DNA of 64,000 nt from Nocardia albiluteola (GCF_018860155.1 NZ_JAHKNI010000003.1:620001-684000), one strand, 5' to 3'; shown: positions 46,648-58,197, numbered from the stretch's first letter. Notes: generated by a model from the sequence alone, not told the origin. A program made the numbers and translations.

Positions 46648-47139
46648 TCAGGAGCCGGTGGCGGCGCACCCTTGGCCCTGCGGCATCGAATCCGCTGCCG
46701 CCTCGTCCAGGAGGGCGCCGATGGCGTCGAGGACCGTCGAGCGGGGCGGGAGGGGGAGGCGGCCCGGGGTGGGTTTCGAGGCCCAGCGCCCGCCGAATCC
46801 GTTGTCCGACATCGGCAGTAGGACGCGTTGTCCGGGGCGCCGCACGGTGACGCCGTAGTCGGAGAGGCGGTGTGCCCGCTGAGCGTCGAGGGCGCGGTCC
46901 GGGTGCGAGGCCACCAGGAAGGTCCACACTGTGTCGCGCGGATTGGTGACGACCGGAATGCTGTGCCGCCCGCCGAGTAGGCCGAGTACCCGGGCACCGA
47001 GGTGCACGGGCATGTCCACCGCGCCGATCCGGACATCGCATTGCACGGCGGGACGGCCTGCCGCCAGGATCGCGGGCAGGTGGTATCGGAATCGCATCAG
47101 ATGCGCGACATCGGTTGGGGTGTAACAGGATTCGAACAT
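46648..47139 (-). CDS. Conserved actinobacterial hypothetical protein
   Basis: 163 residues from ATG 47137-47139. MFESCYTPTDVAHLMRFRYH, GAVDMPVHLGARVLGLLGGR, TWTFLV-like (DTVWTFLVASHPDRALDAQR) and RRPGQRVLLPMSDNGFGG. I recall similar short proteins in Nocardia and Streptomyces that are often mis-annotated as RNA polymerase beta subunit or linked to primase-polymerase-like folds; no catalytic motif is visible. Soluble. It may block or use a nucleotide-binding fold, but I assign no function. Confidence 0.6.
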   Translation of the reverse strand: MFESCYTPTDVAHLMRFRYHLPAILAAGRPAVQCDVRIGAVDMPVHLGARVLGLLGGRHSIPVVTNPRDTVWTFLVASHPDRALDAQRAHRLSDYGVTVRRPGQRVLLPMSDNGFGGRWASKPTPGRLPLPPRSTVLDAIGALLDEAAADSMPQGQGCAATGS

Positions 47140-47274
47140 CGGATTCCTCCCGAGACCTGCTGTGGCGGCCATTGGTAGAAGAGACAACCAGCTGTTCGTT
47201 GCGGTTCGATTTCCTGTGTATTGCTCGGCGATTGCTCCCGGCGGTCAGTGTTTCGGACTCGGCAATATCGGCGT

Positions 47275-49330
<2,056 letters not shown>

Positions 49331-49332
49331 GG

Positions 49333-49353
49333 TTACCCGGCCATCGTCCTCAT
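49333..49353 (-). CDS. Six-codon leader ORF before ftsH
   Basis: ATG AGG ACG ATG GCC GGG TAA encodes MRTMAG. A strong ribosome site (GGAGGAG, 49361-49367) lies 7 bases before it, whereas ftsH itself has none; the ftsH ATG follows the leader stop after only two bases. This suggests ribosomes reach ftsH by reinitiation after the leader. Seen directly; function inferred. Confidence 0.5.
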   Translation of the reverse strand: MRTMAG

Positions 49354-50010
49354 TGCGCTTCTCCTCCGTATGGGCGCGCGGGTGTGCCCGGGCCTGTCAA
49401 CTCCCGAGTCTCGGCGCCGGACATGCCCGGGCGGAACGGTCTTCGGCCTCGTGAGCGCGGCCATAGGACCCGTTTCGCATCGACTTGGTGCCCTGTCACC
49501 GGAATTCGAGCACGGCCGACACTCGTTGTTCGCGGGTTTCCGGGTCTGGACGCATTGACCTCCGGTCACCAGGGCTGCGGGGAGGCGCCCGCTACGTGCC
49601 GGACGCTGCGATATGGGCGCCGGGTGGGCAGCTCATCGCGGGGGTCGCGGCGGTGACCGGAGTCACCGGCGGGGCCATCGGAAGGGCCGCGCGGATCTCC
49701 GAAAGGTGGTGCGGCGCAACAAAGGAGTCCGGCCGAGATGGCAATCGGCCGGACTCTCGCGTCGGCGCGGCTGCGTCAGCGCAGCGCCACAACCGGTCCG
49801 ATAATCGCATAGACCAGATGTGATGCCCTACCAGCGGATCCTGCCGATCGCGCCGGTCAGCACGGCCTCGGCGTGGCGCGCTGATTCTCGATGTCCGCAT
49901 TCGGTGTCCGACGACAGTGCGGGTAAGGGATAACGGCACTGCCCGGGTAGCCGCCGATTCGATGGACTGACGCTGGACGACACGCATCGGTGACCGGAGG
50001 GAGCGTCAGC
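49354..50010. other. Divergent intergenic region between ftsH and the P1B ATPase
   Basis: About 650 bases. It holds two weak DosR-like palindromes on the ftsH side (CGGCC-ATAG-GACCC, 49458-49471; GACTTGGTGCCCTG, 49482-49495), one on the ATPase side (GGGAT-AACG-GCACT, 49927-49940) and an isolated 11-bp hairpin (49726-49755). Small open frames here have no recognisable family. Confidence 0.4.
49726..49755. terminator. Isolated perfect hairpin
   Basis: AGTCCGGCCGA-gatggcaa-TCGGCCGGACT: 11-bp perfect stem with an 8-base loop. It is not directly behind any gene I can support; it may end an unseen small transcript or be a leftover of a lost gene. Confidence 0.45.
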
Positions 50011-52332
50011 ATGACCGGGACGAGGATGGTTGCGCCGCAGTGGGCGAAGCGCGTGGCGGCGGGCGTCGAGCCGGCGCTGGTCCTGCTCACGGTGACGGGG
50101 CTGGCGACCGGCGGGATCCTGTGGTTGCTCGGGCTACGGTCCGCATCCGACACCGCGTGGATCGCCACGACGGCGGTGGCGATCGTCCCGGCTGTGGTCT
50201 GGATGATCATGACCCTGGCGAAGGGACGCGCGGGGGTCGATCTGATCGCGGTCCTGTCGCTCGCGGGCACGATGCTGGTCGGCGAATACGTGGCCGGCGC
50301 CTTGATCGCGGTCATGCTGACAGGCGGGCGCGCGCTCGACGCCGCCGCTGAGCGCCGAGCCTCCCATGATCTGCGTGCGCTGCTCGAGCACGCACCGCGT
50401 TCGGCGCGCCGTCGGACCGGTGACGAGGTGAACGTCGTTGCCCTCGGCGAGATCCGCGTCGGGGACGTACTCGTGGTTGCCGCCGGTGAGGCCGTACCGG
50501 TCGACGGGCGAATCCTGAATACCGTTGCGGTGCTGGACGAATCCGTGCTGACCGGCGAGCCGCTGCAGGTGGAGCGGGCGCCCGGCGATCCGGTGCGCAG
50601 CGGGGTCGTCAACGCCGGCGACGTGTTCGAGCTGCGTGCCACCGCGACCGAAGCCGACAGCACCTATGCCGGAATCGTGCGGCTTGCCGAACAGGCGAAC
50701 GCCGAGAACGCGCCGGTCGTGCGCCTCGCCGATCGCTACGCGGCCTGGTTCCTGCCGCTGGCCCTGCTGGTCGCGGCCGCCGCATATGAGCTGAGCGGGT
50801 CGCCGGTGCGGGCGGTCGCGGTGCTGGTGGTCGCCACGCCGTGCCCGCTGCTGCTCGCCGCGCCGGTGGCGATCGTGTCCGGGCTGTCCCGCGCGTCGCG
50901 GCTGGGCGTCGTCGTCCGCGGCGGTGGCGCGCTGGAGAGCCTCGGGCGCGCAACGACTCTCGTCATGGACAAGACCGGTACCCTCACCGCCGGACGCCCG
51001 CGGGTGGTGGAGACGATCGTCGCGCCGGGTCGGGACGTCGGCGAGATGCTGCGGCTGGCCGCCTCGGTGGACCAGGTCTCGGCGCATGTGCTGGCCGAGG
51101 CGATCGTGACCGAGGCGATCTCCCGCGGCATCGACCTGACCCCGCCCACGGAGGTCGTCGAACGGCCGGGCCACGGGGTCACCGGCACGGTCGGGAATCA
51201 TCGGGTGGGCGTCGGCCGGGTGTCCGAGTTTCTCCTCGGCGCCGGTTGGGCGCGCGCGGTGGTCAATCGCGCGAGCCTGGATTCGGCGGCGATCGCGTGG
51301 ATCGTGGTCGACGGCGAACTCGGCGGCGCGGTGCTGCTGCGAGATCCGTTGCGGCGCGACGCTCCTCGCACCGTCCGGCGACTGCGCCGGGCGGGACTGA
51401 CTCGATTGGTGATGCTCACCGGCGATCGGCCCGAAGCCGCCCGCGAGGTCGCGACCGTGCTCGGATTGGACGAGGTGATGGCGCGGCAGAGTCCGGCGGA
51501 CAAGGTCGAGGCCGTGCGGCGGGAGTGCGAGGGCGCCGTGACGGTCATGGTCGGCGACGGCGTCAACGACGCCCCGGCGCTGGCCGCGGCCACCGTCGGC
51601 GTCGCGATGGGCGCCCGCGGATCGGCGGCATCGTCGGAGGCCTCCGACATCGTGCTGACCACAGATCGCCTCGATCGCCTCGCCGACGCGATGGACACCG
51701 CTCGCTGGTCCCGTCGCATCGCGGTGCAGAGCGCAGTGGCCGGAATGGCTCTGTCGCTGGTGGCCATGATCGTCGCCGCCCTCGGCTGGCTGCCGCCCGC
51801 CGCCGGTGCGCTGTTGCAGGAGGGCATCGACGTGGCCGTTATTCTGAACGCCCTGCGGGCACTGCGCGGCAATCCCGCCGCATGCGTCGAATTACCCACC
51901 GCGACAGCGGATCTACTGCACCGCTTCGCCGGCGAGCACGATGCCCTGCGCGATACGTTGAGCCTGCTACGCACCGCCGCCGATCGGCTCGCCGCACGGC
52001 CCGATGACGGGGCGCTGGCCGCCGTCGAGGACGCACACCGGTTCCTGGTGAGCGAGCTGCTTCCGCACGAGCAGGCCGAGGAGAATATCCTGTACCCGGC
52101 ACTGGCCACGCCGCTGGGCAGCACGGAGGCGACGGCGGCCATGAGCCGCACCCATGCCGAGATCCGGCGGCTGTCCACCCGCATCGGCGCGCACCTCGAC
52201 CTCGCGCATTCCGCCGGCCGCATCGGCCCCGACCAGGTTGAGGACCTGCTGGCCTGTCTGTACGGGTTGTATGCCCTACTGCGCCTGCACTTTCTGCAGG
52301 AGGAGGAGAACTACTTCACCCTCGCCGGATGA
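50011..52332 (+). CDS. P1B-type metal-transporting ATPase with C-terminal hemerythrin domain
   Basis: 773 residues from ATG 50011 (GGAGGG upstream; a GTG at 49990 is less likely). Membrane metal motif TPC at ~276-278 (ATPCPLLLAAPVAI), phosphorylated D320 (MDKTGTLT), actuator LTGEPLQVER, GDGVNDAPAL hinge. No N-terminal heavy-metal-binding domain. After the last helices, residues ~640-773 form a hemerythrin-like HHE domain: FAGEHDALRD, LLPHEQAEENILYP, SRTHAEIRRL, LRLHFLQEEENYF, with the His/Glu set for a di-iron site. So a metal pump carries an O2- or iron-sensing tail. Metal specificity is not deducible with certainty. Confidence 0.88.
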   Translation: MTGTRMVAPQWAKRVAAGVEPALVLLTVTGLATGGILWLLGLRSASDTAWIATTAVAIVPAVVWMIMTLAKGRAGVDLIAVLSLAGTMLVGEYVAGALIAVMLTGGRALDAAAERRASHDLRALLEHAPRSARRRTGDEVNVVALGEIRVGDVLVVAAGEAVPVDGRILNTVAVLDESVLTGEPLQVERAPGDPVRSGVVNAGDVFELRATATEADSTYAGIVRLAEQANAENAPVVRLADRYAAWFLPLALLVAAAAYELSGSPVRAVAVLVVATPCPLLLAAPVAIVSGLSRASRLGVVVRGGGALESLGRATTLVMDKTGTLTAGRPRVVETIVAPGRDVGEMLRLAASVDQVSAHVLAEAIVTEAISRGIDLTPPTEVVERPGHGVTGTVGNHRVGVGRVSEFLLGAGWARAVVNRASLDSAAIAWIVVDGELGGAVLLRDPLRRDAPRTVRRLRRAGLTRLVMLTGDRPEAAREVATVLGLDEVMARQSPADKVEAVRRECEGAVTVMVGDGVNDAPALAAATVGVAMGARGSAASSEASDIVLTTDRLDRLADAMDTARWSRRIAVQSAVAGMALSLVAMIVAALGWLPPAAGALLQEGIDVAVILNALRALRGNPAACVELPTATADLLHRFAGEHDALRDTLSLLRTAADRLAARPDDGALAAVEDAHRFLVSELLPHEQAEENILYPALATPLGSTEATAAMSRTHAEIRRLSTRIGAHLDLAHSAGRIGPDQVEDLLACLYGLYALLRLHFLQEEENYFTLAG

Positions 52333-52343
52333 GGCTCGTGAGG

Positions 52344-52469
<126 letters not shown>

Positions 52470-52678
52470 GGCGTCCAGCTCCTCGTTTCGATATCTCCCT
52501 ACCGAGCTTCATCCGGGACACGGTGGACCGGACAGGGGCGGATGACCCTGTGCGAGGCCCGGAGGTCGCACGTCCGGCACGAATGCGGCAGCCGGTCCCC
52601 GCCCCGCGCCGGTGCTGACGGAAGCCCGCGCGGTGGCGCGAGTGTGCGAACACGGATTGCCGTTCCTTTGCTCCACCG

Positions 52679-55501
52679 CTACGAGGCCGGTCTCACACTC
52701 GTCACACCCACGGATTGCGATGCGCCGCTCGGGCTCTCGCCGGCGTGAACGGCCGTGCCTCGATGATCTCGGCGTCGCACGAGGTAGCGCCGCAGTTCGT
52801 CGGCGCCCCAGACGATGATCGGATAGGGCAGCAGCAGAGCCAGCTGACCCGGCGACGGGGCCGCGGTGCCCAGCAGCGTGTGGAGCGCGGGCGTATAGAC
52901 GAATACGGCCGCGAGCGCGATCTCGGCGGCGATCGCGCCGATCAGGTAGCGATTGCTGAAGACGCCGACCTCGCGGAGTGAGGCGTGCTGGGTACGGACG
53001 GCGAACACCGTGCCGATCTGTCCGGCGATCATGCCGAGGAAGGTCATCGTTGTCGCCTGCTGATACGCGTGATGCAGCGGTGTGCCGGGGCCGGTCGGCA
53101 GGCCTGGCTGCCAGCCCGCGGCATGCAGGACGTAGAAGAACCCGGCCAGCTGCAGGACGGTGACGATCAGCCCGAGGAACAACCAGGCGCGCAACAGCAT
53201 CGGCCGCCGGATGACGCCCTCGTCGCGAGGGCGGGGACGGCGGGTCATGATGCCAGGTTCGGCGGGTTCGCGGCTCAGCGCCAGCGCGGGCAGGGTCTCG
53301 CTGCCCACGTCGAAGGCCAGCAGCTGCAGGATGGTCAGCGGGAGCGGGATCGCGCCGCCGCTGAGCGCGAACACCAGGAACGGCACGGTCTCGGGGGTGG
53401 CGTGGGCGAAGATGTAGACGATGAATTTGCGGACGTTGTCGTAGATGCGCCGGCCGGCCTGCACGGCTGCGACGATGGAGCTGAAGTCGTCGTCGGTGAG
53501 CACCATGGTGGCGGCCTCGCGGGCGACGTCGGTGCCCGAAAGCCCCATGGCCACACCGATATCGGCGCGATGCAACGCCGGCGCGTCGTTCACTCCGTCG
53601 CCGGTCATGGCGACTACGTGGCCGTCCCGGTGCAGTGCCTCGGCGATGTGCAGCTTGGCCTCGGGGGTCGCGCGGGCGAAGATGATCTCCGGCTGCGCGC
53701 GCATCAGCGCGGCCAGCTCGTTCTCGCCGAGCCGGTCGAACTGTTCACCGGTGACGACCGCCGGGTGCGGCCCGGTGATGCCGACGCTTTCGGCGATCGC
53801 GGCCGCGGTCAGGGGATGATCGCCGGTGATGACGATGATGCGGATGCCTGCGGCCCGGCAGCGCGCGACCGCGTCGGCGACGCCGGGCCGGGGCGGGGCG
53901 AGCATCGCGATCAGGCCGGTGAGGCACAGATCGCGTTCGGCATCGTCCCGGCGGTGCGGCGGCGGCCCGGATAGTTCCCGTTGGGCGAGGGCGAGCACGC
54001 GAAGCCCTTCGGCGGCAAAGGCATTCACCGCGTCCTCGGTGCGGGTGCGTTGCTCGCCGTCGAGCGGCGCCGGGCGGCCGTGCGCGTCGAGTATCGTCGT
54101 GCAGCGGGGCAGCACCGCCTCCGGCGCGCCCTTGGTGTGCAGTATCAGGGGCCCGTCGTCGCGGTCGTCGACGGTCGACATCAGCTCGAGCTCGGGATCG
54201 AAATGAAACTGCCAGCGGCGGTGCGCTTCTCGGTGCGCGATATCGGTGTCGGCGCCGAACATCCGCGCGGCTGTGAGTACCGCGACCTCCGTTGGGTCGC
54301 CGACAGGGCCGGACTCCTGATCCAGGCGGGAGTTGTTGCAGCGGGCCGCGATTCGGGCGAGGGAATCGTACAGCGGTGACGAACTCAGTCTTGTCCTCGC
54401 GTCGTCGACGTCGATGTCGACCCGCCCGAGGATCGTCCACACCGCCGTGGGCGTCATGCGGTTCTGGGTCAGCGTACCGGTCTTGTCGGTGCAAATCACA
54501 TCGGTGGAGCCCAGGGTCTCGACCGCGGACAGGCGTTTGACCAGTGCGCCTCGGCCCGCCAGGCTGCGCACCGCGACGGCCAGCGCGAGCGTGATGACAG
54601 GGAGCAGCCCCTCGGGCACCATCCCGGCCAGCAGGCCGGCGGCGAACACCAGGGAGTCGATCAAGGTCAGGTGCGCGGCCAGGGTCGCGACCGGTATGAA
54701 CGACAGCGCCAGCAGCACCGACACCGCGGCGATCAGCCACGCGACGCGACGCACCTGACGTTCCAGCGGGCTGGGCTCGGGTTTCACCCGCTCGGACAGC
54801 GCCGCGATCCGGCCGATCTCGGTCATCATGCCCGTGGCGAAGACGACGCCGCGCGCCTGTCCGCCGGTGCAGCTCGTGCCGCTGAACACCAGATCGTGCG
54901 CGCTCAGCAGCGGCACGTTCACATCGGCCATCGCCGCGGACCGCAGCGCCGGCACCGACTCCCCGGTCAGGGCCGACAAGTCGACCTCGATCGCGCCCGC
55001 GAGCAGCCGGATGTCCGCCGCGATCCGATCGCCCTCCTCGATCAGCACGATGTCGCCGGGCACCAGCTCCGTCGCATCGATCTCGCGGACGATCCCGTCC
55101 CGGTCCACCTTCGCCCGCTGCGGCAGATACTTCGCCAGCGCCTCCACCGCGCGTCCGGCCTGCACCTCCTGCACAAAGGAGAACGCGGCGTTCAGGACGA
55201 TGATCAGCAACACCGCCGCTGCTACCACATGCGAACCCACGACCAGCAACAGACCGGCGGCCAGCCACAACAGCAACGCCAGCGGATGCGTGAACTGCCG
55301 CCCGAGCTCGGCGGGCCACTGTCGGCCGCCCCGCTTGCGCAGCGCATTCGGTCCGTACTGCAGCAGGCGCCGCCCGGCTTCGGTGCTGGTCAGCCCGGAG
55401 CGGCCGCTGTGCAGATCGCGCAGCAATCGATCGGCTGCCTCCTCGGGATCCAGCCCGGTGGGCCGCACCCTTTCCGCATGTTGACTCCGCACGACTTCCA
55501 T
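52679..55501 (-). CDS. ctpF: CtpF-like cation-transporting P-type ATPase (P2A-like)
   Basis: 940 residues. N-terminal cation ATPase domain (LTSTEAGRRLLQYGPNAL), actuator LTGESVPALR, membrane motif GMVPEGLLPVITLALAVAVR, phosphorylated D339 (ICTDKTGTLTQNRMTP), KGAPEAVLPRC nucleotide site, MTGDGVNDAPALHRADIGVA hinge, and six C-terminal helices. The PEGL motif and layout fit calcium/sodium-type P2 ATPases, as in CtpF (Rv1997), a DosR-regulon member of M. tuberculosis. Start ATG 55499-55501. Candidate weak DosR-like sites lie just upstream. Neighbouring stress gene at 55753 is on the same strand. Confidence 0.88.
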   Translation of the reverse strand: MEVVRSQHAERVRPTGLDPEEAADRLLRDLHSGRSGLTSTEAGRRLLQYGPNALRKRGGRQWPAELGRQFTHPLALLLWLAAGLLLVVGSHVVAAAVLLIIVLNAAFSFVQEVQAGRAVEALAKYLPQRAKVDRDGIVREIDATELVPGDIVLIEEGDRIAADIRLLAGAIEVDLSALTGESVPALRSAAMADVNVPLLSAHDLVFSGTSCTGGQARGVVFATGMMTEIGRIAALSERVKPEPSPLERQVRRVAWLIAAVSVLLALSFIPVATLAAHLTLIDSLVFAAGLLAGMVPEGLLPVITLALAVAVRSLAGRGALVKRLSAVETLGSTDVICTDKTGTLTQNRMTPTAVWTILGRVDIDVDDARTRLSSSPLYDSLARIAARCNNSRLDQESGPVGDPTEVAVLTAARMFGADTDIAHREAHRRWQFHFDPELELMSTVDDRDDGPLILHTKGAPEAVLPRCTTILDAHGRPAPLDGEQRTRTEDAVNAFAAEGLRVLALAQRELSGPPPHRRDDAERDLCLTGLIAMLAPPRPGVADAVARCRAAGIRIIVITGDHPLTAAAIAESVGITGPHPAVVTGEQFDRLGENELAALMRAQPEIIFARATPEAKLHIAEALHRDGHVVAMTGDGVNDAPALHRADIGVAMGLSGTDVAREAATMVLTDDDFSSIVAAVQAGRRIYDNVRKFIVYIFAHATPETVPFLVFALSGGAIPLPLTILQLLAFDVGSETLPALALSREPAEPGIMTRRPRPRDEGVIRRPMLLRAWLFLGLIVTVLQLAGFFYVLHAAGWQPGLPTGPGTPLHHAYQQATTMTFLGMIAGQIGTVFAVRTQHASLREVGVFSNRYLIGAIAAEIALAAVFVYTPALHTLLGTAAPSPGQLALLLPYPIIVWGADELRRYLVRRRDHRGTAVHAGESPSGASQSVGVTSVRPAS

Positions 55502-55557
55502 GGTCGGGTCCCGGCCTGTCGTGCGACAGGGACCAACCGAACCTGCACCGGTGGACC

Positions 55558-55719
55558 AAATGCCTTACCGGGGCAATACCTGCCATCGGTCTGATCGGTT
55601 GTCTCGCATTGGCATTCACCCTGCCCCATGCCTCGGCCGTCGCCGGGGCCGCGGTCGTTGCCCTCGGCGCCGCCCTGTATCTGTTCCGCCGCGCACTCAC
55701 TCGCCGACAGCTTCGGTAA
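55558..55719 (+). pseudogene. C-terminal fragment of an APC-type permease (tentative)
   Basis: A plus-strand frame without start reads LTGAIPAIGLIGCLALAFTL then PHASAVAGAAVVALGAALYL, FRRALTRRQLR and TAA. Two hydrophobic stretches with GLIGCLALAFTLP resemble the last helices of amino-acid permeases. The rest of the gene is missing. The identity rests on a short hydrophobic match. Confidence 0.4.
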
Positions 55720-55752
55720 CCAGATCCATCGGGATGGTCGGTGCGGTGTGGA

Positions 55753-56673
55753 TTACTTTCGTTCCTGATGGACGACCATCACGGGGCAATATGCGTGCTG
55801 CACAAGGTAATTGGATGTCGACCCGAGAAGCAGGCCGCGAACTCCGCCGCGGCCGTGGCTGCCGACGACGATCAGTTGCGCCGTCTTCGAGTATTCCTGC
55901 AGCTTGGCGGCGGGCGCGGACAGGTATGTCTGCCGCGTCACCGGGACGTCGGGGTATTTCTCCTGCCAGCCCGCGAGACGTTCGGCGAGAATTGCCGACT
56001 CGGCCACTTCGGCGTCCGCGTCGGGAATCAGGGTGCTCGTACCGGCGAAGCGACCGAAATCCCAATCGGAACAGACGTGTACGGCCACGAGGTCGGTGCG
56101 GCGTTCGGCCGCCTCGGCGAAGGCCGCGGCGATGGCGGGCTCGCTGATCGGGCTCCCGTCGATACCGACGACCACCGGCCCGCCGGTGCGGTCGGCGACG
56201 GCGTGTTCGTCGGGAACGACGATCACCGCGCCGTACGCGTGCGCGGTCACCGCCAGCAGCGTCGAGCCCAGATGGGCGAGGGTGCCGGCCGAACCGGTCG
56301 AACCCAGGACGACTGCGAATGCCGTCGCACTGCGGTCGATGAGCAGGTTTGCCGGGTTGTCGGCGCCCACCTTTCCGGATACCCGGAGCTCGGGTGCGGC
56401 GAGGCGCGCGACCTCTTCGGCGCGCTCGACCACCTCCCGGCCTTCGGCGCGGGCCGCTTCGGCGATGGCCTCCAAGGTCATCGCATACCCGGCGACACCG
56501 CTGGTGCCGACCAGCCCCATCCCGTGCACGATCTGGAGTTCGCGGCCGCGGTGGGCGGCGTAGTCGGCGGCCCAGTGCAGCGCGATGTCCGAGCCGCGCG
56601 AGCCGTCGACGCCGACGACCACCGCCGCCGACGCCACGTGGTGCGGATCTTTGTCGTGGTCCTGCGATGTCAT
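55753..56673 (-). CDS. Universal stress protein, tandem UspA domains
   Basis: 306 residues, near-twin of the product at 20084 (VVVGVDGSRGSDIALHWAAD, YAAHRGRELQIVHGMGLVG, LGSTGSAGTLAHLGST, VVVGIDGSPISEPAIAAAFA, VGSHGRGGVRGLLLGSTSNY, LVQHAYCPVMVVH). Both ATP loops are complete. ATG 56671-56673 has GGAGG upstream. Its upstream region shares exact blocks with that of its twin, so both are probably controlled alike. Gene order with the CtpF-like ATPase matches Rv1996-Rv1997 of M. tuberculosis. Confidence 0.9.
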   Translation of the reverse strand: MTSQDHDKDPHHVASAAVVVGVDGSRGSDIALHWAADYAAHRGRELQIVHGMGLVGTSGVAGYAMTLEAIAEAARAEGREVVERAEEVARLAAPELRVSGKVGADNPANLLIDRSATAFAVVLGSTGSAGTLAHLGSTLLAVTAHAYGAVIVVPDEHAVADRTGGPVVVGIDGSPISEPAIAAAFAEAAERRTDLVAVHVCSDWDFGRFAGTSTLIPDADAEVAESAILAERLAGWQEKYPDVPVTRQTYLSAPAAKLQEYSKTAQLIVVGSHGRGGVRGLLLGSTSNYLVQHAYCPVMVVHQERK

Positions 56674-56722
56674 CGTGACCTCCGAAGTGTGGACCGGACA
56701 GCGGGATAACGGGCCGGCGAAA

Positions 56723-56792
56723 GCCACGGTAGGCACTGCGCACGAGCCGCGATGCTGCCGATCGTCACGGGCCGGAAGGCAGAAGTGCCATC
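56723..56792 (-). promoter_or_regulatory. Probable promoter with tandem DosR-like boxes
   Basis: Blocks 56723-56736 and 56749-56770 are identical to blocks upstream of the stress gene at 20084. They contain the -10-like TACCGT (minus strand), a weak box GTGAC-GATC-GGCAG and, ~22 bases further, AGGCA-GAAG-TGCCA (56776-56789). Confidence 0.45.
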
Positions 56793-56888
56793 GAGTTCCC
56801 GGCGGCGCAGTGGCGTCACCGGCTGGACGACTGCCTCGCGGCCACCCGTTCTCGCCGCAGCGGATGGTGGGCGACTACATGCGCTGTA

Positions 56889-57548
56889 TCAGCGAATCCT
56901 GTTGGGCGAGGACCGCACCGAGCTCGTCGCGTCCCGTAGGGTTCCGCCGGCCCGGTCCTGGGTGGCTCGAGCCGGTTCACCGACGGTGCCCGAGGAGGGC
57001 ACACAGGCGCCGCGCTCGGCCCGTTGCTTGATGCCCAGCAACATCTTTCGTTCCATGAGCAGGCTGCCGGGCTCCATGACGACATGGTTGAACAGCCGCA
57101 TCGGCCATGCGGTGCGCGACATGGCGATGCGGTTGCGGCTGACCAGCCGGGTGCCGCCGGTGGTGGGGTAGAGGCCGAACGACCAGACCCACTGGCCGTC
57201 CTCGGAGGCCAGTGCCATCGCGCGTTCGGGTTCGAGGATCGCCACCCGCAATCGCGGTCCGGTGGATCCCATTCCGATGGTTGCGCCCCCACGCCCCGGA
57301 CCCATCTGCACCAGCCACGGCCAGACTGCGCCGGGCCCGGCGGAGATGGTGACGGAGCGGGTGGCGACGATGTCCGGGTCCGGCAGGAGAACGTCGCCGG
57401 GCATGATCCGGGCGATCTCCTCGCCGCTGGCGCCCCAGGTGAGGCATTTCGTCCGGCCGAGCCACCGATAGCCGGCCGCGAGGCCGCCCAGGAGTATCGC
57501 GGTGCCCGCGGCCGCGGCGGCGAGGGTCTTCGTCGCTTCGGAGCGCAT
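56889..57548 (-). CDS. SRPBCC-like protein with an N-terminal membrane anchor, internally shortened
   Basis: 219 residues. One N-terminal helix (TLAAAAAGTAILLGGLAAGY), then an SRPBCC-like start (TWGASGEEIARIMPGDVLLP, ITISAGPG-like VTISAGPGAVWPWLVQMGPG) and end (LRVAILEPERAMALASEDGQ, WVWSFGLYPTTGGTRLVSRN, MLLGIKQRAE). Related proteins have ~35-40 more residues after MGxGRGG (the YSYDWLEN region), absent here, so an in-frame deletion is likely. The last ~40 residues (VPSSGTVGEP...) look unrelated. Lipid or hydrophobic ligand binding is the family theme. It lies 4 bases after the DUF2267 gene. Confidence 0.65.
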   Translation of the reverse strand: MRSEATKTLAAAAAGTAILLGGLAAGYRWLGRTKCLTWGASGEEIARIMPGDVLLPDPDIVATRSVTISAGPGAVWPWLVQMGPGRGGATIGMGSTGPRLRVAILEPERAMALASEDGQWVWSFGLYPTTGGTRLVSRNRIAMSRTAWPMRLFNHVVMEPGSLLMERKMLLGIKQRAERGACVPSSGTVGEPARATQDRAGGTLRDATSSVRSSPNRIR

Positions 57549-57552
57549 GGCT

Positions 57553-58197
57553 TCACCCCGCGGGTGTGGTGTCGGGCGAGGTCGTCAGTCCCTCGGCCAG
57601 GAGGATGCGGTGCGCGTACTGCGCGGCAATCGCTGGCCTGTTCGCCGCGGTGTTGAAGGCCGGAACCTCCTCGAGTCCCCGGGCCAGCGCGGCCACCGCG
57701 TCGCCGAGTGTCCGCAGCTTGTGGTCCAGCGAGTCGGCGGGCTCGATGGGTGGCGCCGTCTCCGGGACGTATTCGGCGTCGCCACGCAGCAGATCTCGCA
57801 GGTGAACGGGTAGCACGGTGAAGACGTGGTCGAGCTGTCCCGGGGAGAACAGGGTGTTCAGCGCGTCCGTGACGGCGCTTGCCAGCGCTGTGACCTGGTC
57901 CTGCCCGACGTCGGCGTCGTGGGCGAACTGTGCGACGAACGTGGCGGTGCGGTGACCGGCGGGTACGTGAGCAGGCGACCAGTTCTCGTAGTAGATGCCC
58001 CGCAGAAATTCGGGCAACTGTGCGGTGAGATGGGCGGAATCGATCACGCCGATCCGGTCCCGGACCGCGTGCAGCCAGGCACGCAGCACGCGATACGCGA
58101 ACCGGCGGTCGTCGGTGCCGATGCTCTCGGCGACGGTGTTGAGCCACTGATGAGCGGTATGTAGGGCGGGTGCGAAGGGGTCGTTGTGGTGAGGCAT
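57553..58197 (-). CDS. DUF2267 domain protein
   Basis: 214 residues from ATG 58195-58197. HTAHQWLNTVAESIGTDDRR, FAYRVLRAWLHAVRDRIGVI, SAHLTAQLPEFLRGIYYENW, then a second alpha-helical unit (VTDALNTLFSPGQLDHVFTV, LPVHLRDLLRG) is typical of DUF2267 tandem helical repeats. Common beside stress genes in actinobacteria; function unknown. It is the first gene of a two-gene operon with the SRPBCC-like protein and the last recognised member of the dormancy-type island. Confidence 0.82.
   Translation of the reverse strand: MPHHNDPFAPALHTAHQWLNTVAESIGTDDRRFAYRVLRAWLHAVRDRIGVIDSAHLTAQLPEFLRGIYYENWSPAHVPAGHRTATFVAQFAHDADVGQDQVTALASAVTDALNTLFSPGQLDHVFTVLPVHLRDLLRGDAEYVPETAPPIEPADSLDHKLRTLGDAVAALARGLEEVPAFNTAANRPAIAAQYAHRILLAEGLTTSPDTTPAG

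Noticed and set aside
45656..47274. Continuation of the first ftsH frame past the frameshift
   Set aside because: After ~48680 the frame shows no homology; FtsH motifs continue in the other frame.
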